DNA from: Planctomycetia bacterium
Lineage (GTDB): Bacteria > Planctomycetota > Phycisphaerae > Phycisphaerales > SM1A02
Direction of reading: 5' to 3'
Assembly: GCA_005799205.1 (NCBI GenBank)
Contig: SYHM01000068.1
Span: 1-7,430, forward strand
Length of the DNA stretch: 7,430 nucleotides
Position numbers and translations under genes: made by a program. Shown here piece by piece: positions 1 through 5,721 of this stretch. The notes beneath the pieces are model-generated. The model searched no databases, was not told where the DNA came from, and was given only the letters and a program-made list of their open reading frames with translations. Every line of letters starts with the position of its first letter. Positions within the stretch are counted from its first letter, which is position 1.

Positions 1-168
1 GCCGAGTTCGATCTCAACTGAACGCACAAGCGCTGCGATCTCCTCGATCGTCCGTTGGTAATCGCCCTGTGGCGTCGCGACTCGCCGTCGCACAAGTTCG
101 CGACCGCTGTCGTCAAGCGCGCACGCGGCGATCTTCGTTCCACCAAGATCCACGCCGATGCGAATCAT
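1..168 (-). CDS. ROK-family sugar kinase (glucokinase/fructokinase type), N-terminal part only
   Basis: The reverse strand encodes 56 residues opening MIRIGVDLGGTKIAACALDD and staying open to the window edge. The DLGGTK motif (residues 7-12) right after a short hydrophobic strand is the ATP-phosphate-binding signature at the N terminus of ROK proteins, which phosphorylate glucose, fructose, mannose or N-acetyl sugars in the cytoplasm; some ROK members are repressors instead. Here no DNA-binding domain precedes the kinase fold, which argues for an enzyme. The catalytic aspartate and the zinc-binding motif lie beyond the edge, so the sugar cannot be named. The ATG overlaps the hutG stop as ATGA, so the two are probably co-transcribed and translationally coupled. 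The family call is secure; the substrate is unknown. Confidence 0.85.
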   Translation of the reverse strand, partial: MIRIGVDLGGTKIAACALDDSGRELVRRRVATPQGDYQRTIEEIAALVRSVEIELG

Positions 169-1118
169 GTTGGCGCCGCAAGGCTCCGCACGATGGTGTC
201 CACGATCGCCGCCCCGAGCCGCGCGGTGCGTCCGCCAACATCGAGGTTGGGAGCGCACTCAGCGATTTCGACTCCCGCGACTCTTCCGCTCGCGGTGATG
301 CGGCGGATCACTCGCCGGAAGGTTGCATCCGGCATGATTCCCATCGGCGAGGGTGCACTGACCCCTGGAGCGACTGCTGCACTGAACACATCGAGATCAA
401 CACTCAAGCACACCAGGTCGACCGTCGAGAGAAACCGATCGACCAATTGCACAAGTTGTGCCTCCTGGCAGGGATGAAACGCGTCGGCGTCGACGAGTTG
501 CGCTCCTGCCCCGAGGGCCGCATGAATGAGTGCAGGAGTGTTATGAGGGGACTGCATTCCAATCGCCAGATACTTGAACGGAAGGTTGTGTACTGAGCTC
601 CACGAGTGCACCTGCGCGAACGGCGATCCCGAGTGCGCACGCCCTGCGTGCAGCGGTCGCATGTCGACATGCGCATCGAAGTTGATGCACCCCACGACGG
701 TTCCCTCAGACGCAGCTCTCACGGTTCCGAGCCAATGACCGTACGCCTGGTCGTGGCCACCGCCCAAGATCAGTGGGATTCCACCGCCGGCGCGAACGGC
801 CGCGACAGCAGCCGCGAGTGCCTGTTGCCACGATTCGACATCGTCACCCGCCCCTGCGACATCCCCCGCGTCACACAATGAGTGGGTCGTTGGAGCGGGG
901 AGATTTGCACATGCAGCCCGCAGCACATTGGGACCCTCGGCGGTACCGACTCGGCCAAAGTTGGCGCGCACGCCAGCGTCGCTGGGATATCCGATGACGA
1001 CAACGGGCTGCCGTCTCGCGCGGCTCGTTGGAAGTGCCCCCCAGGGACGAATCACCTGATGCCAGCGCTGCGCGGTCGGGTCGGGTCCATCATCGCGTCC
1101 TCGCCAGGTCCATGTCAT
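165..1118 (-). CDS. hutG: Formimidoylglutamase (HutG-like, ureohydrolase/arginase superfamily)
   Basis: This 317-residue cytoplasmic enzyme is predicted to hydrolyse N-formimino-L-glutamate to glutamate and formamide, the last step of one histidine-degradation route. All Mn-binding motifs of the superfamily are present: GGGHD (119-123, His122), FDAHVD (147-152: Asp148, His150, Asp152) and SVDLDVF (239-245: Asp241, Asp243), with a likely catalytic Glu287. Features that separate HutG from arginase and agmatinase are the N-terminal WRGRDD...RWHQVI segment (5-23), HSGSPFAQ (162-169) and VAPGVSAPSPMG (249-260). The length is typical of the family. The ATG at 1118 is chosen because the WRGRDD block begins five residues later. 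AGGA lies 9 bases upstream of it, but overlaps a -10-like TAGGAT. It is followed by the ROK kinase gene through an ATGA overlap. No hutH, hutU or hutI is in view, so histidine catabolism is inferred from the family alone. Confidence 0.87.
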   Translation of the reverse strand: MTWTWRGRDDGPDPTAQRWHQVIRPWGALPTSRARRQPVVVIGYPSDAGVRANFGRVGTAEGPNVLRAACANLPAPTTHSLCDAGDVAGAGDDVESWQQALAAAVAAVRAGGGIPLILGGGHDQAYGHWLGTVRAASEGTVVGCINFDAHVDMRPLHAGRAHSGSPFAQVHSWSSVHNLPFKYLAIGMQSPHNTPALIHAALGAGAQLVDADAFHPCQEAQLVQLVDRFLSTVDLVCLSVDLDVFSAAVAPGVSAPSPMGIMPDATFRRVIRRITASGRVAGVEIAECAPNLDVGGRTARLGAAIVDTIVRSLAAPT

Positions 1119-1126
1119 GAGGGATG

Positions 1127-1132
1127 ATCCTA
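1127..1132 (-). promoter_or_regulatory. -10-like hexamer TAGGAT for hutG
   Basis: Read on the minus strand, TAGGAT keeps the key T1, A2, A5 and T6 of TATAAT and ends 8 bases before the hutG ATG. Transcription from it would start within about 3 bases of the ATG or at it. It shares its TA with the opposing hexamer for the peptidase gene. No good -35 is visible; TTCGTC, 19 bases further upstream and inside the peptidase gene, is the best and is poor. The same bases contain AGGA, so a weak ribosome site is an alternative reading. Confidence 0.4.
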
Positions 1133-1136
1133 CGAT
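1131..1136 (+). promoter_or_regulatory. -10-like hexamer TACGAT for the S9 peptidase gene
   Basis: TACGAT matches TATAAT at four of six positions, including T1, A2 and T6, and ends 8 bases before the ATG at 1145. No Shine-Dalgarno sequence lies in the short leader it would leave. The region 17 bases upstream, inside hutG, reads gtccat and is not a recognisable -35. The same hexamer TACGAT recurs just upstream of the ureohydrolase gene at 5683-5688 on the minus strand. Confidence 0.4.
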
Positions 1137-1144
1137 GAACCTCT

Positions 1145-3223
1145 ATGGCACGACGAACACGGCGCGCACTTCGAGTGATCACTGCAGACGACTTGCGACG
1201 ATTCGTCGTCCCCTCAGATCCCAATATTGACCCAACGGGCGAGCGCGTCGTCTGGACCGCCAAGTCTGCCGACCGTCCAGGCAGTTCACGCACCGAGTTG
1301 TGGATCGCTGGAGTCACTGGTTCAAGTGCAGGCCGGCGCATCACGCGCGGGCCTCGTGATCGCTCGCCACGCTGGTCTGCGACGGGTTCACAGCTCGCAT
1401 TCGTTCGTGAGGAGACAAAGGGTAAGCCGCAACTCGTGCTCGCCACCCTCACAGGACTGAAGCTCGGCACGCCCACGCCACTCACGCGACTCGCGGCGGG
1501 GACCATCGGCGATGTTCGATGGTCGCCCCGAGGCGACGAGATCGCGTTCGCATTTCGTGAGACGATGGAACAACTTACGACCGACGCCGCGAAGGCGCGT
1601 GAGAGCCTCGGAGCGAGCACTCCTCCCCTCATTGTCGACGACTCTTGGTATCGCCTCGATGGAGATGGCGTCTTCGGATCGGCTCGTTTCTCGCTCTGCA
1701 TCGTGCACATTGCAACGCGCCGTGTGCGAACAATCGACCTGGGCGACACGATGGGGACGTTCAGTTTTAGCTGGTCGAGCGATGGGGCATCGATTGTTGC
1801 GGCGGTCAATCGATCGCCGCGTGCGATCTTTGAACCGTGGAACTCGCAGCTCGTCGTGGTCAACGCCCGCACCGGGGCGAGTCGAGTCATTCAAGGGTTG
1901 CCAGTCGGACCCAAGAGTGCGCCAGCATTCTGCCCCGATGGAAGCATGGTCGCGTTTGCGGGTCGGCGCGGACGCACCGATTCGTATGCAACGACGAACC
2001 TCGGCCTCTTCGTGCACGACCTGCGATCGAAGAAGACGCGCGATGTCCTCGCTTCGACCGACTACTGCCTAATGAGCCCAACGCTTTCAGACTGCGCCGA
2101 AAGCGGATTCGGTGCGTGGTTCCGCTGGATGCCCGACAGCGAATCACTCATCATGCGCATCGGCTGGCACGGTTCGGGACTCCTAGTCAGTGCCGGCGCG
2201 CGAAAGGGTGCGGTGGTCTCGCACACGCTGCCTGAGGCCGATCACATTCCTGCCTCCCTCGCCACCAACGGAAGCCGCATTGCGTTGGTGCGATCCGCGC
2301 CCACAGAACCGCCGGAGGTCTGCGTTGCTGACATCTCGGGGCGCGAGTTCGCTGTGAGACAACTCTCGCAGCACAATAGCGCGCTGTGCGATGAGCTTGA
2401 TCTCGCGGCTCCAGTGAGCGCATGGGCCAAGGCGCGTGATGGAACTGCCGTGCAGTACTGGATCATGCGTCCTCCAGCAGCTGCACGCGCGGGACGCCGT
2501 ACTCCCGCGGTTCTCGAAGTGCACGGAGGGCCGCACGCTCAGTATGGATTCACATTCTTTCATGAGTTCCAACTGCTTGCGGCAAACGGGTACACGGTCG
2601 CGTACGGAAATCCGCGCGGATCAAAGGGGTACGGAGTTGCATTCTGCAGCGCGATTCACGGGTCGTGGGGAGGCAAAGACTGGATGGATGTGCAGGCAAT
2701 CACGCGAGCACTACAGCGGGATCCTCAAGTCGATCGCACGCGCATCGGCATCATGGGTGGTTCATACGGGGGCTACATGACGCTCTGGGCTGTCGGCCAC
2801 TCGAAGGACTACTGCGGAGCGATTAGCGACCGCTGCGTCTCGAACATTGTCAGCCACTGCGGCAACTCCGACTATCCCAATGTCCCTGGCATCTACTGGA
2901 AGGGAGCGGCGTACTCCGACCCCTCTGCGATGTGGAAGTCGAGTCCACTTCGAGCCTTCTCGAAGGCTCGCACACCAATGCTGCTGATTCACAGTGAAGG
3001 AGATCTTCGCTGCAACATCGAACAGTCAGAGCAGATTCACGCGGCCCTGTGCGCCCAATCGGTACCAGTGCGATTTGTGCGATACCCACGAGAGACAAGC
3101 CACGGAATGAGTCGCGCTGGCCCGCCCGATCTGCGCATCCACAGACTGAACGAAATCGTCTCGTGGTGGCAACGCGTCTTTCAACTGAAGCCGACTACTT
3201 CTCGCCGCCAAAGAGTCCCTTAA
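1145..3223 (+). CDS. S9-family serine peptidase (prolyl oligopeptidase / acylaminoacyl-peptidase type)
   Basis: The protein has 692 residues. Residues about 14-420 form a TolB/DPP-like beta-propeller, seen as repeated blades such as SPRWSATGSQLAFVR (74-88), DVRWSPRGDEIAFAF (123-137) and FSWSSDGASIVAAV (208-221). Residues about 430-682 are the alpha/beta-hydrolase catalytic domain. The triad is visible: Ser540 in GGSYGG (538-543), Asp620 in HSEGD (616-620) and His653 in SHGMSRAGPP. HGGPH (460-464) supplies the oxyanion-hole region. The family cleaves short peptides, removing N-terminal acyl-amino acids or dipeptides. There is no signal peptide, so it is probably a cytoplasmic peptide scavenger. 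The ATG at 1145 is the only nearby in-frame choice consistent with the family N terminus (ITADDL at 12-17). It stands alone on its strand, divergent from hutG, and its last 29 bases overlap the end of the AsmA-like gene. The exact specificity cannot be read from sequence. Confidence 0.95.
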   Translation: MARRTRRALRVITADDLRRFVVPSDPNIDPTGERVVWTAKSADRPGSSRTELWIAGVTGSSAGRRITRGPRDRSPRWSATGSQLAFVREETKGKPQLVLATLTGLKLGTPTPLTRLAAGTIGDVRWSPRGDEIAFAFRETMEQLTTDAAKARESLGASTPPLIVDDSWYRLDGDGVFGSARFSLCIVHIATRRVRTIDLGDTMGTFSFSWSSDGASIVAAVNRSPRAIFEPWNSQLVVVNARTGASRVIQGLPVGPKSAPAFCPDGSMVAFAGRRGRTDSYATTNLGLFVHDLRSKKTRDVLASTDYCLMSPTLSDCAESGFGAWFRWMPDSESLIMRIGWHGSGLLVSAGARKGAVVSHTLPEADHIPASLATNGSRIALVRSAPTEPPEVCVADISGREFAVRQLSQHNSALCDELDLAAPVSAWAKARDGTAVQYWIMRPPAAARAGRRTPAVLEVHGGPHAQYGFTFFHEFQLLAANGYTVAYGNPRGSKGYGVAFCSAIHGSWGGKDWMDVQAITRALQRDPQVDRTRIGIMGGSYGGYMTLWAVGHSKDYCGAISDRCVSNIVSHCGNSDYPNVPGIYWKGAAYSDPSAMWKSSPLRAFSKARTPMLLIHSEGDLRCNIEQSEQIHAALCAQSVPVRFVRYPRETSHGMSRAGPPDLRIHRLNEIVSWWQRVFQLKPTTSRRQRVP

Positions 3224-4064
3224 TGGCATCACCGGCCCCTTCAAGAGTTTTCTGGACCGCGGAACCAGTCTGCTCAAGGATCGACTTCGTTGCGTTGGCC
3301 AGCGACGAAGACGCAGTCTGCAATCCGCTGAGCGCTTGCTGCGAGAGGCCCTCAACCTTCGCCTGAACGATCGCCACGAGCAGGCGATTCATCAACTCAG
3401 CTGAGAGTTGCGCCGCGACATCGCTCACCTGCGTCTTAGTTCCAAGGTCGCTCACGGCAAGGGCTGGGATCGCAACTTCGACGCTCTCCCCTTGCGATAA
3501 CACCGCGCTGCCGCGCGCTGAGACCCGAATGCCCGACATGGTGAGCGAACGGATCACCACCGTTCCGCCAGCTGATGGTTCGGTGGCGGGCGGCGCAGTG
3601 CTTGCACTCGCAGCATCGTGATCCTTTGCGACCGTATCTGCGACCACCTGCAGATTGACGAGCCCGCTCGCTTCTACCACGTGCACCGAGAGACCGTTCA
3701 GTTCGATCGACTCGATCACGATGTCATGCGAGAGCAACTCTGAGAGTCCCGCGGTGATCGACGCGCGCTCGAGTTCGATCATCGGACCATCTCCAAACCC
3801 AGCGGGTTGCGCGATCTGCAGTCCTGTGAGAGTTGAGCGACCCTCGAAGAGTCCCAAGTGCACCGATCGAACGGTGGTCGGGGTACCGAGGTGCATGGTC
3901 GCGGCGGTGGTGAGAATTCGTGCCGCCACCGCGTCGAGGAACAGCAGTGCAGCGACAATCACAACGGCGCCCAGCACGCACAACGCGATCACGACCTTGC
4001 GGACCCTTCGAATAAGGGTTCTGCGCGAAGTAGGTGCGCAACTCGTGGGCTCTGTGCGATTCAT
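3195..4064 (-). CDS. AsmA-like single-pass membrane protein
   Basis: This 289-residue protein has a basic N terminus (RRTLIRRVRK, 14-23), one membrane helix (about 24-43) and a long extracytoplasmic part. Residues about 50-135 and 168-205 carry short beta-strand repeats. The 'GLQIAQPAGFG' stretch (81-91) is the usual 'L.I.NP.GF' block of AsmA-like proteins. An Ala/Ser/Thr/Pro linker lies at about 150-167. The C terminus (about 225-289) is amphipathic helix ending in the AIKGLFGG type common in this group. Large AsmA relatives handle lipid transfer to the outer membrane; the role of these short forms is not established. The start is uncertain. ATG 4064 is used because a -10-like TAGGCT lies 8 bases upstream; ATG 4082 has a good GGAGG 5 bases upstream and would add six residues. 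It is divergent from folE. The longer reading frame beyond 4094 runs antisense through folE and is not real. Confidence 0.82.
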   Translation of the reverse strand: MNRTEPTSCAPTSRRTLIRRVRKVVIALCVLGAVVIVAALLFLDAVAARILTTAATMHLGTPTTVRSVHLGLFEGRSTLTGLQIAQPAGFGDGPMIELERASITAGLSELLSHDIVIESIELNGLSVHVVEASGLVNLQVVADTVAKDHDAASASTAPPATEPSAGGTVVIRSLTMSGIRVSARGSAVLSQGESVEVAIPALAVSDLGTKTQVSDVAAQLSAELMNRLLVAIVQAKVEGLSQQALSGLQTASSSLANATKSILEQTGSAVQKTLEGAGDAIKGLFGGEK

Positions 4065-4072
4065 GCATCGCG

Positions 4073-4078
4073 AGCCTA
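4073..4078 (-). promoter_or_regulatory. -10-like hexamer TAGGCT for the AsmA-like gene
   Basis: On the minus strand TAGGCT keeps only T1, A2 and T6 of the -10 consensus and sits 8 bases before ATG 4064, the same spacing as at hutG. Its TA is shared with the opposing folE hexamer. It is weak on its own; the support is the repeated layout. If translation really starts at ATG 4082, this site would fall inside the gene. Confidence 0.28.
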
Positions 4079-4082
4079 TCAT
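4077..4082 (+). promoter_or_regulatory. -10-like hexamer TATCAT for folE
   Basis: TATCAT matches TATAAT at five of six positions and ends 10 bases before the folE ATG at 4093, leaving a leader of only a few bases. That leader (tcgcccctcc) has no ribosome-binding sequence. No clear -35 is found 16-18 bases upstream, where the sequence is about gtgcga. Confidence 0.42.
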
Positions 4083-4087
4083 TCGCC

Positions 4088-4092
4088 CCTCC
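4088..4092 (-). promoter_or_regulatory. GGAGG, possible ribosome-binding site for the alternative AsmA-like start at 4082
   Basis: The minus strand reads GGAGGGGCGAATG, with GGAGG placed 5 bases from ATG 4082. This is the best Shine-Dalgarno match in the window and competes with ATG 4064 as the true start. It abuts the folE start codon at 4093, so if it is used the mRNA must begin inside folE. Confidence 0.35.
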
Positions 4093-4701
4093 ATGCCACG
4101 AGAAACACCGACCGATCCTGCAAGCGTCGCAGCCATGGCGAATGTCCGCGCGATGCTTTCGTTCATCGGCGAAGACCCCGATCGTGAGGGATTGCGCGAC
4201 ACACCCAAGCGTGTTGTGCATGCGATGCGCGAACACTTCGTCGGATACACGATGGATGCCGCCGACGAACTCGGCAGGACATTCACTGAGATCGATGGCT
4301 ACGACCAGATGGTCTTGCTGACAGGGATCGATGTGCACAGCCACTGCGAACATCACATGGTGCCATTCGTCGGAAAGGCACACGTGGCCTACATCCCTGA
4401 CGGGAAGGTCGTTGGACTCTCAAAGCTCGCGAAGGTGGTTGAGATTTATTCGAAGCGTCTTCAAGTGCAAGAGAAGTTGACGGCGCAAATCGCGAACGCA
4501 ATCCAGACGCACCTTCAGCCACTCGGAGCAGCGGTCGTCGTACAGGCGCGCCACTTTTGCATGTGTTACCGAGGCGTTCGGCAACCCCATGCGTGGACGA
4601 CAACGAGCAAGCTCACTGGAATCTTCCTAGAAGACCCAGCGACACGCTCAGAGTTCTTGCGCCTGATCGAAATCGGACAGCAGCCCGCCTCTGGCTGGTA
4701 A
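4093..4701 (+). CDS. folE: GTP cyclohydrolase I (FolE)
   Basis: The 202-residue cytoplasmic enzyme converts GTP to 7,8-dihydroneopterin triphosphate and formate, the entry step to folate and other pterins and, in many bacteria, to queuosine. Family blocks in order are GEDPDREGLRDTPKR (26-40), HSHCEHHMVPF (82-92), the VVGLSKLAKVVEIYSKRLQVQE region (106-127) and ARHFCMCYRGV (152-162), then TTTSKLTGIF (169-178). The zinc ligands Cys85, His88 and Cys156 and the catalytic-type His87 and His154 are all present, so this is a zinc-dependent type IA enzyme. ATG 4093 is chosen because the family N terminus begins shortly after and TATCAT lies just upstream. ATG 4063 would add ten residues but would overlap the opposite gene's start codon; ATG 4135 is also possible but trims the first helix. 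It stands alone on its strand, and its end is 3 bases from the convergent ureohydrolase gene. Confidence 0.96.
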   Translation: MPRETPTDPASVAAMANVRAMLSFIGEDPDREGLRDTPKRVVHAMREHFVGYTMDAADELGRTFTEIDGYDQMVLLTGIDVHSHCEHHMVPFVGKAHVAYIPDGKVVGLSKLAKVVEIYSKRLQVQEKLTAQIANAIQTHLQPLGAAVVVQARHFCMCYRGVRQPHAWTTTSKLTGIFLEDPATRSEFLRLIEIGQQPASGW

Positions 4702-4704
4702 GTC

Positions 4705-5676
4705 TCAGCTGCTGCGCCCAACGGCGTCGAGGCAGAGCATCTCGAAGGCAATCTGCGCGGCGAGCATTGCGGTGTTCGCCGACTGGTCGCGCGATGGGCA
4801 GACCTCGACGACATCCGCCCCGACGACCTGCGCCCCTTGAAACCTGCGCAGAATGCCGAGCAACTGGGCCGCGGTGAAGCCACCGCAGACTGGGGTTCCT
4901 GTTCCGGGAGCGCACGACGGATCGGCCGAATCGACGTCACATGAGAGATACATCGGAGCATCGCCAACGCGATCTCGAAACTCGAGCACCCCCCGCTCTG
5001 CTGCGGCGAAGTCGTCGATGAATTGACTCATCAGCGCAAGTGTGATCCCCCGCTCTCGTGCAAACCGCAGGTCGTCGAGGGTATTGAGCGAACCGCGAAC
5101 GCCAGCAATCAAAGTGCGTTGCGCGTCGATGCATCCATCCTCGATCGCACGCCGAAGGAATGACGCATGCCCATACGACTCGCCCCACACCGCATCGACC
5201 GTGTCGAGGTGCGCATCGAAGATGACCGCGGCAATCCCAGATGCAGGACGACCCGCGCGCTCCCACGCGACTCGAATGTTGGCAAGCGAAACTGAGTGGT
5301 CGCCCCCGAGGGCGAGCAAGTGTGCCTGCGACGGTTGGCCGAGTCCCTGGGCAAACGAGGTGAGTTGCTCGAGTGTGTCACTGCATGAATAAGGAGCGAC
5401 CGGCGAGTCACCACCGTCTGCAAGCGAAAAGCACTGAGCGAGATCCACTTCGAGCTCAAGGCTTGTCGGCTTGAGGTATTGACTCGCGTCACGGATCGCC
5501 CGGGGACCGAACCGCGCACCGGGGTGGAAGGTCGTGCCTCCATCGAATGGCGCGCCGTACACGATCCAGTCGGGTGCATCGGCGGCGGCGAGATCACTTA
5601 CTCGCGGAAATCTCATGAAGGTGGCGAGTCCTGCGAAGCGCGGCTGCACTCGCCCACTGGGGAGTTGGGTCGGCAT
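4705..5676 (-). CDS. Ureohydrolase of the agmatinase/guanidinobutyrase group (SpeB/GbuA-like)
   Basis: The 323-residue enzyme should hydrolyse a guanidino compound to an amine and urea. The binuclear Mn site is complete: GGDHS (124-128, His127), FDAHLD (153-158: Asp154, His156, Asp158) and SCDVDSADP (245-253: Asp247, Asp249), with Glu291 in VVEVCP. PRFAGLATFMRFP (12-24), HPGARFGPRAIR (51-62) and APGTGTPVCGG (256-266) place it with agmatinase and guanidinobutyrase, not with HutG. The substrate loop is unusual: it reads GHASFLRR (169-176) where relatives have HGTxFRR, so Gly is replaced by Ala after the conserved His170. A GTG at 5715, 6 bases after astD, would add 13 residues. ATG 5676 is preferred because the family similarity starts soon after and TACGAT lies 6 bases upstream. 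It is the third gene after astA and astD. Its substrate could be agmatine, 4-guanidinobutyrate or another arginine derivative. Confidence 0.9.
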   Translation of the reverse strand: MPTQLPSGRVQPRFAGLATFMRFPRVSDLAAADAPDWIVYGAPFDGGTTFHPGARFGPRAIRDASQYLKPTSLELEVDLAQCFSLADGGDSPVAPYSCSDTLEQLTSFAQGLGQPSQAHLLALGGDHSVSLANIRVAWERAGRPASGIAAVIFDAHLDTVDAVWGESYGHASFLRRAIEDGCIDAQRTLIAGVRGSLNTLDDLRFARERGITLALMSQFIDDFAAAERGVLEFRDRVGDAPMYLSCDVDSADPSCAPGTGTPVCGGFTAAQLLGILRRFQGAQVVGADVVEVCPSRDQSANTAMLAAQIAFEMLCLDAVGRSS

Positions 5677-5682
5677 CGCAGG

Positions 5683-5688
5683 ATCGTA
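5683..5688 (-). promoter_or_regulatory. -10-like hexamer TACGAT before the ureohydrolase gene
   Basis: TACGAT on the minus strand ends 6 bases before ATG 5676. With ordinary -10 geometry, transcription would begin at the A of that ATG. It lies in the 45 bases between the astD stop and the start codon and has no visible Shine-Dalgarno sequence after it. It could give the ureohydrolase its own leaderless transcript besides read-through from astD. If the GTG at 5715 is the true start, the hexamer is merely coding sequence. Confidence 0.33.
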
Positions 5689-5721
5689 AGCACTTCTGGC
5701 GCGACTCGCCCCCACCAGGCG

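Noticed and set aside
165..171. Possible gap or separate promoter between hutG and the ROK kinase
   Set aside because: The stop and start overlap as ATGA, which indicates coupling. No promoter-like sequence is needed or evident there.
670..681. 12-base match (tgcgcatcgaag) to 5210-5221
   Set aside because: Both copies encode the Phe-Asp-Ala-His metal-binding motif of the two related ureohydrolases. The match reflects shared ancestry and codon choice, not a mobile repeat.
1090..1890. 266-residue open frame on the minus strand
   Set aside because: It is a shadow of the S9 peptidase gene: it crosses the divergent gap and the hutG start, and has no domain-like pattern.
2951..2970. Perfect inverted repeat, 8-bp stem (CGAGCCTT / AAGGCTCG) with a CTCG loop
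   Set aside because: It lies inside the catalytic domain coding region of the peptidase, is not followed by a T run and is about 250 bases from the stop. It is probably chance from the codons used.
3655..4092. Upstream extension of the folE frame by about 146 residues
   Set aside because: It runs antisense through the AsmA-like gene, resembles nothing in FolE, and would give a protein far longer than the family norm of about 180-220 residues.
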